Assembly: GCA_017880715.1 (NCBI GenBank) | Contig: JADGRT010000016.1 | Span: forward strand, 1 to 17,425 | Direction of reading: 5' to 3' | Length of the DNA stretch: 17,425 bases | Origin: Verrucomicrobiia bacterium | GTDB taxonomy: Bacteria > Verrucomicrobiota > Verrucomicrobiia > Limisphaerales > UBA1319 | Shown here: piece after piece, positions 5,698-11,769 of the stretch | Layout: every line of letters begins with the position of its first letter | How positions within the stretch are numbered: the stretch's first letter is position 1 | Translations under genes and position numbers: made by a program | The notes under the pieces: generated by a model | Seen by the model: the letters and a program-made list of their open reading frames with translations, nothing else | Databases searched by the model: none | What the model was told of the DNA's origin: nothing

Positions 5698-7230
5698 TCA
5701 GGCCAGAACCTTGAGAATCACCGCCGTAAAGTCGTCCAATTGAGGCTCGTTTTTTGCGAACTGGCGGGCGGCCTGATAAAGAGCCTCCACGATTTCCCGG
5801 GCCGGTTTCTCGCGGTTGGCTCGCGCCACTTCAATCACCCGTGCCTCGCCAAAAAAGTCATTTTCCGGCGACATGGCCTCTTCGACTCCGTCCGTGAGAA
5901 AGAGCGCCAAGTCGCCGGGGTTGAGCGTCAGCGGGGTTCCCGCCACATAATGCGCCTCGGGATTGATGCCCAGCGGAATGCCGGTGCGCTTCAATCGCGC
6001 CTTGATCTGGCCCGCGGCATCCAGCAGGTAACCGGCGGGGTGCCCCGCGCTGGCATAAGTCAACGTGTGGGCAGGCGGATCCAGCTTGGCTAAAAGCAGC
6101 GTCACGTACCGTTCCGCCCCGACATCCTCGGCCAGGATGCGATTGGCCCGATTCAGGATGTCGCCGACATCATCGCGGTTGCGCGCCAGGAGCCGCAAAT
6201 ACGCCCGGGTTTCGGCCATGAGGAGAGCGGGGCCAATGCCGTGTCCGGTCACGTCGCCCACGACCAAGCCCAGGCCGGTGCCAAACATGGGCAGGAAATC
6301 ATAATAATCGCCGCCGGTGGCCTCGGCGGGATAGGAAGCGCCGGCCAATTCGAAACCGGGCAACTCCGGCGCGTTTTTGGGGAACAAGCGTCCCTGGATT
6401 TCCCGGGCGACTTGAAACTGCTGCTTGTTTTCGAGCAGTTCCAGCTCCGTGCGTTTGCGCTCCGTTACATCGCGAATGAACTCCACCAGCCAGCGTTTTT
6501 CCTGGAATTCCATTTCGCTGCAGGCAATCTCGATGGCGATCGTGGCGCCGTCCTTGCGTCGGCCGTTGGTTTCCCGCAGGGAACGCCGGCTTGGTTTGAC
6601 ATCGGTCGGGGCGGCCAGGCCGGTCGCGGGCGGCGGAGCAGGGGGATGCAGCAGCGTCAGCGGCTGGCCGATCACTTCCTCGGGTTTGTAGCCGAAGATC
6701 GTTTCCACGGCGGGATTGGCAAAATGGATTTGGCCCTGGACATCGCAGAACAGCACGGCATCGGTCGAGGTTTCCCACAGCAAGCGGTGGCGCAATTCAC
6801 TGTCGCGCAGCGCCGTTTCGACGCGCCGGTGTTCGGCGCGCTCGGCGGCCTCGCGCAATTCCCGCGTCACGGCCGGTCCCAGCCGCGCCAGATTTCCCTT
6901 CATGAGATAATCGTGAGCGCCCGCTTTCATCGCCGCCACCGCGATGTCTTCGCCAATCCCGCCGGAAACAATGATGAACGGCAGATCCAGGGCGCTTTGC
7001 TGCAAAATTTCCATCGCCTCCGTCATGCTGAACTCGGGCAGGTGATAATCGCAAATGACCAGGTTCCAGGCGCCTTCGGCCAAGGCGGTGCGCAGTCCCA
7101 GCGCCGTCTCCACCCGCCGGTACTCCGGCTCGTATCCGCTCTGACGCAGCACATTGGCCACCATCAGGGCGTCGAACTCGGAATCCTCGATCAGCAATAA
7201 TTTTAGCGCCGTTCGTACAGGCATAGCCAT
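5698..7230 (-). CDS. Receiver-PAS-SpoIIE (PPM) serine phosphatase
   Basis: This 510-aa soluble signalling protein couples a phosphorelay to an RsbU/SpoIIE-type PP2C phosphatase that typically dephosphorylates an anti-sigma-factor antagonist. The receiver domain (about 9-125) has Asp16, phosphoacceptor Asp61 in CDYHLPEF and Lys111 in YLMKGN. A PAS domain (about 146-260) shows FANPAVETIFGY and ends in VTERKR. The PPM phosphatase (about 275-510) has GGDYYD (306-311), VGDVTGHG (324-331), ASAGHPAG, LFLTDGVEEA and the terminal LDDFTAVIL, so the metal-binding Asp residues are present. ATG at 7230 is used; a second in-frame ATG lies two codons on. No anti-sigma or antagonist gene is in the window. 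A proline-rich loop (about 196-215) interrupts the PAS region. Its kinase partner is unknown. Confidence 0.94.
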   Translation of the reverse strand: MAMPVRTALKLLLIEDSEFDALMVANVLRQSGYEPEYRRVETALGLRTALAEGAWNLVICDYHLPEFSMTEAMEILQQSALDLPFIIVSGGIGEDIAVAAMKAGAHDYLMKGNLARLGPAVTRELREAAERAEHRRVETALRDSELRHRLLWETSTDAVLFCDVQGQIHFANPAVETIFGYKPEEVIGQPLTLLHPPAPPPATGLAAPTDVKPSRRSLRETNGRRKDGATIAIEIACSEMEFQEKRWLVEFIRDVTERKRTELELLENKQQFQVAREIQGRLFPKNAPELPGFELAGASYPAEATGGDYYDFLPMFGTGLGLVVGDVTGHGIGPALLMAETRAYLRLLARNRDDVGDILNRANRILAEDVGAERYVTLLLAKLDPPAHTLTYASAGHPAGYLLDAAGQIKARLKRTGIPLGINPEAHYVAGTPLTLNPGDLALFLTDGVEEAMSPENDFFGEARVIEVARANREKPAREIVEALYQAARQFAKNEPQLDDFTAVILKVLA

Positions 7231-7336
7231 TTTGCGTTGCGATTCGCCATCATGTTTAAATAGGAAGCAGTTTTATACCACCTGTCTTCCTGGGGCCAGG
7301 AAATTCCCCGGGGTCAGAACTGCAGGACGAATTTGT
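7231..7336 (-). promoter_or_regulatory. Spacer between comB-like and phosphatase genes with a possible -10
   Basis: On the minus strand, TATAAA (7272-7277) is a good -10 candidate for the phosphatase gene, but no matching -35 is visible at the usual spacing. Upstream of it, TTCCTGGCCCCAGGAA forms a 6-bp hairpin (7289-7304 region) that may end the comB-like transcript. It has no T-run. Confidence 0.25.
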
Positions 7337-8104
7337 TCATGCCTCCGGCCAGCGCCTGATGGCGCCATCCGGTTCCAGCCCCGCCGCAAAATCGTAAATA
7401 TTCTGCTGGCAGCAAAAGGCGACGTCGGCCTGCAATTCCGGGCGGGCCAACAGTCGCCGCCCATTTCGCGAGACGGCCAGATTTTTTTCCAAGTCGCCGC
7501 CCTTTTGCCGATACAGCCAGCGAGCCATCCTGGCCGAATCCGCCACTTCTCCCTTTCCCCACACCGGCCAAACCAGATCGGCCAAAGCCCCGGCCGCCAG
7601 CACATCTTCGAGCGCCGCCTGGTCGAAGGTGCCGCTGCCGACCAGCCATAGTTGCGGCGGCCGCGTGTGCTGAAGCCAGCGCGCGATCGCCGGCAGGTTG
7701 AGAAAGCATCCCACCAGAACCGCCCGAGCTCCCGCGCAGGCCCGCAGGGCTCGGGTGCCGTTGGTGGTCGTGGTTACGATGGTTTTGCCCCGCACCCGCT
7801 CCGGAGTGTATTCGCGCGGGGAATTGCCCAGATGAAAATCCACGCCGCCGGTTTGCGACGCCTGGATGCGCACTCCATCCCGTTCACCCGCCAGCAGCAC
7901 TTCCGGGTTTTGCCGCCAGCGGGCCAGCGCTTCGTCAATCTCCGTCACGGGAAAAATGGCCGCGGCGCCGTTGGCCAGCGCGGTGATCATGGACGAGGTC
8001 GCGCGCAGCACATCAAACACCACGCAGACGGCGGCGCTCAGATCACGATGGCGCAACGCGTCAAACTCGGCGGGCGCAAATAGCACTTCAAATTGGGTTG
8101 GCAT
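7337..8104 (-). CDS. comB: 2-phosphosulfolactate phosphatase family protein (ComB-like)
   Basis: This 255-aa protein belongs to the ComB family, Mg-dependent phosphatases that convert 2-phosphosulfolactate to sulfolactate, a step of coenzyme M synthesis in methanogens. Family signatures seen are VVFDVLRATSS (28-38), AGERDG (72-77), LGNSPREYT (92-100) and GKTIVTTTTNGTRAL (106-120), with the C-terminal NGRRLL and FCCQQN blocks. The length matches the family. The neighbours (tRNA genes, a PPM phosphatase) say nothing about sulfonate metabolism, so the actual substrate in this organism is open. The family is known in bacteria without coenzyme M. No ComA- or ComC-like gene is present in the window. 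The start is the ATG at 8104, with no clear Shine-Dalgarno. Confidence 0.88.
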   Translation of the reverse strand: MPTQFEVLFAPAEFDALRHRDLSAAVCVVFDVLRATSSMITALANGAAAIFPVTEIDEALARWRQNPEVLLAGERDGVRIQASQTGGVDFHLGNSPREYTPERVRGKTIVTTTTNGTRALRACAGARAVLVGCFLNLPAIARWLQHTRPPQLWLVGSGTFDQAALEDVLAAGALADLVWPVWGKGEVADSARMARWLYRQKGGDLEKNLAVSRNGRRLLARPELQADVAFCCQQNIYDFAAGLEPDGAIRRWPEA

Positions 8105-8186
8105 GCATCCGGTGCGGTGTTGAATCGAGGCGACAGCTCTCCGGAGAAACCGCAGCTTGGAGCGGCGGCGTTCCGGGCGCCAGAAT

Positions 8187-8260
8187 TGGCTGTCCGACCT
8201 GGATTTGAACCAGGACAGAGGCCTCCAAAGGGCCTAGTGCTACCATTACACCATCGGACA
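8187..8260 (-). tRNA. tRNA-Gln(TTG), CCA encoded
   Basis: On the minus strand the acceptor TGTCCGA (from 8260) pairs with TCGGACA. The D-arm contains AATGGTAG. The anticodon stem AGGCC/GGCCT holds loop CTTTGGA, giving anticodon TTG (Gln, CAA). The T-arm is CCTGG-TTCAAAT-CCAGG. The weak U1-A72 first pair is typical of tRNA-Gln. Discriminator G is at 8190 and CCA is encoded at 8187-8189. Confidence 0.96.
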
Positions 8261-8270
8261 AACCACAGCT

Positions 8271-8299
8271 ACTTTACTCATCCCTCTATGCCGATGCAA
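8271..8299 (-). promoter_or_regulatory. Promoter of tRNA-Gln
   Basis: On the minus strand, TTGCAT (-35, 8294-8299) and TAAAGT (-10, 8271-8276) are separated by exactly 17 bp, just upstream of the tRNA 5' end at 8260. Both hexamers are close to the sigma-70 consensus. Confidence 0.6.
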
Positions 8300-8336
8300 A
8301 GGGAATTTTGCGGGCGCAGACATGATGTTCGAATTC

Positions 8337-8421
8337 TTCGTCCTCGTCCTCGTCCTTCGTCCTTCGTCCTCGAAAAAGAAAAAATCGAGGACGAGGGACG
8401 AGGGACGAAGGACGAGGCGAA
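8337..8421. repeat. Long hairpin made of tandem GGACGA units
   Basis: The left arm 8337-8373 consists of TCGTCC/TTCGTCC units. The right arm 8385-8421 consists of GGACGA(G/A) units. They are reverse complements over 37 positions with only a few mismatches, mostly purine transitions that still allow G-U pairs. An A-rich 11-base loop separates them. On the minus strand the loop reads T-rich. It lies 40 bases after the ribF stop and could act as a terminator. It looks like an intergenic repeat element. Open frames that cross it are only low-complexity translation. Confidence 0.8.
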
Positions 8422-8460
8422 AGGGGACGAAGGCGCTCCGAAAAAAATGAGCTGCCACCC

Positions 8461-9384
8461 TTACAGGCATCGTCGCGCCGTGGCAATGTCCTTCAGAATC
8501 TGGGCCTGCAATGCCTCGCGGGTGGGGAAGCGCATTTCATCGCGCAACCGCGCGACAAATACTATCTCCATCTCGGCACCGTACAAATCGCCGCTGAAAT
8601 CCAGGAGATGCGCCTCTACTTGCAAGCGGGGCTGCGGCCGATTCAAGGTGGGACGCAGCCCCAGGTTGAGCACGGCCGGGTGACATTGGTCGCGGATGCA
8701 GGCGCGGACCGCATACACGCCAGAGGGCGGGAGCGCCAAATGGGCGGCGTCCAGGTTGGCCGTGGGAAACCCCCATTGTCTTCCGATCCGATCCCCTTCG
8801 ATGACGATCGCGCAGAGGGAATAGGGACGCCCCAGCATCTGCGTGGCCTCGGCAAACCGGCCCAGGGCGATGGCGTTGCGAATGCGGGTGCTGCTTACCG
8901 GCTGGCCTGCCCACTGAACCGGGGGCAATCCATGCACGACGAACTGGTTTTCCGCGCCCAGGCGTTGAAGCAGGCGGACATCGCCGCTGCGCTGATAGCC
9001 AAACACGAAATGGTCTCCCACGGACACGCTGGCTATTCCCCCTAACTCCCGCGTCAATCCTTGAATAAAGGCCTCGCCGGATTGCCGGCTGAACTCGCGA
9101 TCGAAAGGCAGCACGAGGGTGGCAGCCACGCCCAATTCGGACAGAACCCGCATCTTTTTCGACGGCGGGTAGATCAGGCTGGGCGCGCGCGTCGGCGCCA
9201 GCACCATCTCCGGATGCCGGTCGAACGTGACCACGACCGATGTCCCTTCCCGTTTCCGGGCGTCCTCGAGGGTCTGCCCGATGATGCTTTGATGCCCGAG
9301 GTGAATGCCATCGAACACTCCCAAAGCCAAGCAGGCGGGCCGGCCGGCAGCGGCCAGTTCACGAGGGTGTTGGATGATTTTCAT
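8461..9384 (-). CDS. ribF: Bifunctional riboflavin kinase / FMN adenylyltransferase
   Basis: RibF (307 aa) phosphorylates riboflavin to FMN and adenylylates FMN to FAD in the cytoplasm. The N-terminal nucleotidyltransferase domain (about 15-180) shows LGVFDGIHLGH with the HLGH motif (28-31), VTFDRHP (52-58) and SSTRIR (164-169). The C-terminal riboflavin kinase domain (about 186-305) shows GFPTANLD with PTAN (207-210) and the C-terminal MRFPTREALQAQI helix. I chose the ATG at 9384 (MKIIQHPREL). An in-frame ATG 11 codons upstream adds only residues without family similarity. In many bacteria ribF directly follows truB. Here 313 bp with a palindromic element separate them, and a TAGAAT box suggests its own promoter. 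Confidence 0.95.
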   Translation of the reverse strand: MKIIQHPRELAAAGRPACLALGVFDGIHLGHQSIIGQTLEDARKREGTSVVVTFDRHPEMVLAPTRAPSLIYPPSKKMRVLSELGVAATLVLPFDREFSRQSGEAFIQGLTRELGGIASVSVGDHFVFGYQRSGDVRLLQRLGAENQFVVHGLPPVQWAGQPVSSTRIRNAIALGRFAEATQMLGRPYSLCAIVIEGDRIGRQWGFPTANLDAAHLALPPSGVYAVRACIRDQCHPAVLNLGLRPTLNRPQPRLQVEAHLLDFSGDLYGAEMEIVFVARLRDEMRFPTREALQAQILKDIATARRCL

Positions 9385-9433
9385 GGGCGATGCATCGACG
9401 AGACCGCGCTGGCCCAATCCGGCCGGTCCATAG

Positions 9434-9462
9434 ATTCTACTGCGGCAAATCCCGGAAAAACA
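9434..9462 (-). promoter_or_regulatory. Candidate ribF promoter
   Basis: On the minus strand, TAGAAT (9434-9439) matches five of six positions of a -10, about 50 bases before the ribF ATG. The hexamer 17 bp upstream (TGTTTT, 9457-9462) is a poor -35. It would restore ribF expression after separation from truB. Confidence 0.35.
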
Positions 9463-9477
9463 TCTCTCAGGTTTTTA

Positions 9478-9668
9478 ACCACGGATCACACGGATAAACA
9501 CGGATAATGAGGGGCCACAAAGCCCGATTCGCCGGGTTAGGGAACCCGGCCTACAAGAACCCCGGTTTTTGTAGGCCCGGTGCCCACACCGGGCGGCTTC
9601 CTCATTTTCCATGGGATCTGGAGTTCCAAGGCCCATTTTGATCCGTGTAAATCCGTGTAATCCGTGGT
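9478..9668. repeat. Nested palindromic element with terminal ACACGGAT-type inverted repeats
   Basis: Terminal arms 9478-9505 and 9641-9668 (28 bp each) are inverted copies, 25 of 28 identical. Each is made of three degenerate copies of a CACGGAT unit at a 9-10 bp period. Inside, AATGAGG near the left pairs with CCTCATT near 9598-9606. Three further hairpins stand in a row: GCCGGGTTAGGGAACCCGGC (9531-9550, perfect 8-bp stem), GCCTACAA/TTGTAGGC (9549-9576) and CCCGGTG/CACCGGG (9576-9593). No open frame for a transposase. It splits the usual truB-ribF adjacency, so a mobile non-autonomous element is plausible. Confidence 0.8.
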
Positions 9669-9697
9669 CTAAATTTCAAATATCTTTGGTTAGGACT

Positions 9698-10420
9698 TTA
9701 GGCCTCGACCAGTTTCAAGAATGGAATGATCCGTTTCTCCAATTCCGCCCCGGATCCCGCCAGCAAGGCATCCAAGGGAATGGCCTCCGAGACGTTGAAT
9801 TTACCCGAGGCAACCCGCCGCAACTCCGTCAAATGCGCGCCACAACCCAGCTTCTGGCCCAGCTCGTGGGCCAGGGAACGGACATAGGTGCCCTTGGTGC
9901 ATGAAATCGCAAAATGCCCCAGCGGCTCCTGATAGGTGTCGAATTGAAAGCTGTAGATGTGGATCAGGCGCGGCTTGCGCTCGACCTCCAAACCCTGGCG
10001 GGCCAGTTTATAGAGTGGCACCCCGTTCTTTTTGACGGCCGAAACCATGGGCGGCGTTTGCAGCAAGTCACCTACCGTGGCGGCGGCCAGATCGTTAAGC
10101 TCCGCCAGCGTGGTAGGCGGCACCGGCAGCGAAGCCACCAACTCCCCGTCCGCATCGTAGCTGTCGGTGGTTTCACCCAGCTTGACCACTCCCTCATAGC
10201 TCTTGTCCTGGGACATCAGGCGTTCGCTGAGTTTGGTGGCGCGTCCCAGGATGATGATCAACAACCCGGTGGCGTTGGGATCCAGCGTGCCGCAATGCCC
10301 CACTTTCTTGATTTGAAAACGGCGGCGGATGGCATCGACCACGTCATGCGACGTCGGCCCCTTGGGCTTGTCGATCAGGAGGGCTCCATCCCATGATTCA
10401 AAAGATTGCATGGTTGCCAT
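9698..10420 (-). CDS. truB: tRNA pseudouridine(55) synthase
   Basis: TruB (240 aa) isomerises U55 in the T-loop of tRNAs to pseudouridine. It has the family motif GHCGTLDPNATGLL with catalytic Asp47, an N-terminal LLIDKPKGPTSHDVV block (14-28), QTPPMVSAVK and the CTKGTYVRSLAHELG segment. At 240 aa it lacks most of the C-terminal PUA-like extension of the E. coli enzyme (about 314 aa), as in many short bacterial TruB proteins. The start ATG at 10420 overlaps the nrnA stop by one base (TAATG). A second ATG three codons on is possible. The frame is open upstream of 10420, but that is an overlap with nrnA in another frame. It is the last gene of the nusA cluster. Confidence 0.95.
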   Translation of the reverse strand: MATMQSFESWDGALLIDKPKGPTSHDVVDAIRRRFQIKKVGHCGTLDPNATGLLIIILGRATKLSERLMSQDKSYEGVVKLGETTDSYDADGELVASLPVPPTTLAELNDLAAATVGDLLQTPPMVSAVKKNGVPLYKLARQGLEVERKPRLIHIYSFQFDTYQEPLGHFAISCTKGTYVRSLAHELGQKLGCGAHLTELRRVASGKFNVSEAIPLDALLAGSGAELEKRIIPFLKLVEA

Positions 10421-11400
10421 TACTTGGAGCGCAAGGCTTTTTTTATGGCCAACAAGACGCGTCGCTGCACGGAAAGAGGATTGCCCTCGATCCGCGCTCC
10501 CGCCGCCGCCTGGTGACCGCCGCCGTTGAATTGGAGGGCCACCTGGCCAACGTCCACGTCCTCGCTCTTGGACCGCAGACTGATGCGGATGACCTGCGGG
10601 GCCACTTCCTCGAACTGGCAGGCGACCACGACGGGCTCGATGGCGCGCACGTGATCGATGAGGCCTTCGCTGTCGCTGGCATTGGCGCCCGTGCGGGTGA
10701 AGTCGTTCGGCTTGAGCCAATAGTAGGCGATGCGGTCATCCGCCACCAGTTTGAAGTGATTGAGAATGTGCTGCATCAGGCGCACGCGGGACAGGGGATA
10801 CGACTGATACACCTCGTGGCAGATGTTGGCGAGGTTGGCGCCGCGTTTGACCAGATCCCCGGCAATCACATAGGTGCTTGGCCGCGTCGAGGGATATTGA
10901 AACGAACCGGTGTCCGTCGATACGGCGGTGAACAAGCAATCGGCAATGGCTGGGGAGATGGGCCAATTGGCGGCGCGCAGCAGGCGATAGACCAGTTCGC
11001 CGGTGGAGGGCGAACGGGGGACCACCCAGTTAAGGTCGGCAAAGCGCGTGTTGCTGGGATGGTGATCGATATTAATGAAATGGGTTCGGTTAGCAATGTG
11101 AGGTTCGGTGGCGCCCAGCCGTTCCAGGCTGGCGACATCGAGCGCGATGACGCAATCGAAGGCCTGGTTGGGGCGGGGTGGCCGCACGCTATGTTGGGGA
11201 TCCAGGAAAGCCAGTTTGCTGGGCATTTCGTCGGCGTTCCAGCAGGTCACGGTTTTGCCCTCGTTTTGCAGCGCCATCGTCAACCCCAGTTGCGAGCCCA
11301 TGCCGTCACCATCCGGCCGGACGTGGTTTACCACGCAAAAGGTCTGGCATTGATCGATGATGGCGATAATACGATCCAGAATCTTGGGGCGGGGCTTCAT
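10420..11400 (-). CDS. nrnA: DHH/DHHA1 phosphoesterase, NrnA-type oligoribonuclease / pAp phosphatase
   Basis: This 326-aa cytoplasmic Mn-dependent enzyme of the NrnA family degrades nanoRNAs and dephosphorylates 3'-phosphoadenosine 5'-phosphate. The DHH domain shows NHVRPDGDGMGSQ (25-37), ALDVAS with Asp88, IDHHPSN with the DHH triad (112-114) and STDTGSF with Asp163. The C-terminal DHHA1 domain ends with the substrate-binding GGGHQAAAGARI (about 293-304). ATG at 11400 overlaps the rbfA TGA (ATGA), and its own TAA overlaps truB, so it is coupled on both sides. This gene order (rbfA-nrnA-truB) is common in bacteria and supports the assignment. Which of the two activities dominates cannot be read from sequence. 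Confidence 0.92.
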   Translation of the reverse strand: MKPRPKILDRIIAIIDQCQTFCVVNHVRPDGDGMGSQLGLTMALQNEGKTVTCWNADEMPSKLAFLDPQHSVRPPRPNQAFDCVIALDVASLERLGATEPHIANRTHFINIDHHPSNTRFADLNWVVPRSPSTGELVYRLLRAANWPISPAIADCLFTAVSTDTGSFQYPSTRPSTYVIAGDLVKRGANLANICHEVYQSYPLSRVRLMQHILNHFKLVADDRIAYYWLKPNDFTRTGANASDSEGLIDHVRAIEPVVVACQFEEVAPQVIRISLRSKSEDVDVGQVALQFNGGGHQAAAGARIEGNPLSVQRRVLLAIKKALRSK

Positions 11401-11753
11401 GAAGTGGGCGGAGGTTTGTCCAACGCCTCCAAAATAGCCAGCACTCGATCACCGCGGACCAGCGAGTCATCCAGGACAAATTTCAATTGCGGCGTATAGC
11501 GCAGCACCACGGCCTGGCCGACGATGGTTTGCAGTCGTTTGTGCTCCTGGTTCAACCAGGCGATGCCGTCGCGTTTCTGCGTTTCGCTGCCCAGGATGCT
11601 GACGTACACGGTGGCGTCCTGGAGATCGTTGGCGACGGCCACGTCATTGACCGTGATCAGACCCATCTGGCTCACGGACGTTTCCCGCCGGAGCACTTCC
11701 CCGGCGGCGCGTCTCAACAACTCGCGCACTCGCTCATGACGACGAGGTTGCAT
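11397..11753 (-). CDS. rbfA: 30S ribosome-binding factor A
   Basis: RbfA (118 aa) binds the 30S subunit and helps late maturation of the 16S rRNA 5' end and cold adaptation. It is a small single KH-fold protein: RRHERVRELLRRAAGEVL at the N terminus, ITVNDVAVANDLQDATVYVSI in the middle, and the typical LRYTPQLKFVLDDSL near the C terminus. ATG at 11753 gives the family's normal length; the frame is open further upstream inside infB but without similarity. It lies 16 bp downstream of infB and overlaps nrnA by four bases. Confidence 0.94.
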   Translation of the reverse strand: MQPRRHERVRELLRRAAGEVLRRETSVSQMGLITVNDVAVANDLQDATVYVSILGSETQKRDGIAWLNQEHKRLQTIVGQAVVLRYTPQLKFVLDDSLVRGDRVLAILEALDKPPPTS

Positions 11754-11769
11754 GGTACTCCAATCGGTA

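Larger units (their letters stand above)
9385..9697. other. 313-bp gene-free gap between ribF and truB
   Basis: No gene is seen on either strand. The gap is mostly filled by the nested palindromic element at 9478-9668, and it holds the candidate ribF -10 at 9434-9439. Short open frames here cross the repeat and show no motif. Confidence 0.7.

Noticed and set aside
6241..7200. Plus-strand 319-codon frame opposite the SpoIIE-type phosphatase
   Set aside because: Shadow of a well-supported gene; the composition follows the complement of the receiver and PAS domains.
8337..8421. CRISPR-like array
   Set aside because: Units are 6-7 bp without unique spacers and are arranged as an inverted pair, not as direct repeats with spacers.
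8286..8486. Arg/Asp-rich and Phe/Leu-rich short minus-strand frames around 8246-8486
   Set aside because: They translate the GGACGA hairpin; the amino-acid pattern is only the repeat read in three frames.
9061..9507. Plus-strand frame crossing from ribF into the intergenic repeat
   Set aside because: Mostly antisense to ribF and then low-complexity repeat translation ending in a DHTDKHG-type tail.
10393..11499. Plus-strand 368-codon frame opposite nrnA and rbfA
   Set aside because: It spans two overlapping minus-strand genes with clear family motifs and has none of its own.
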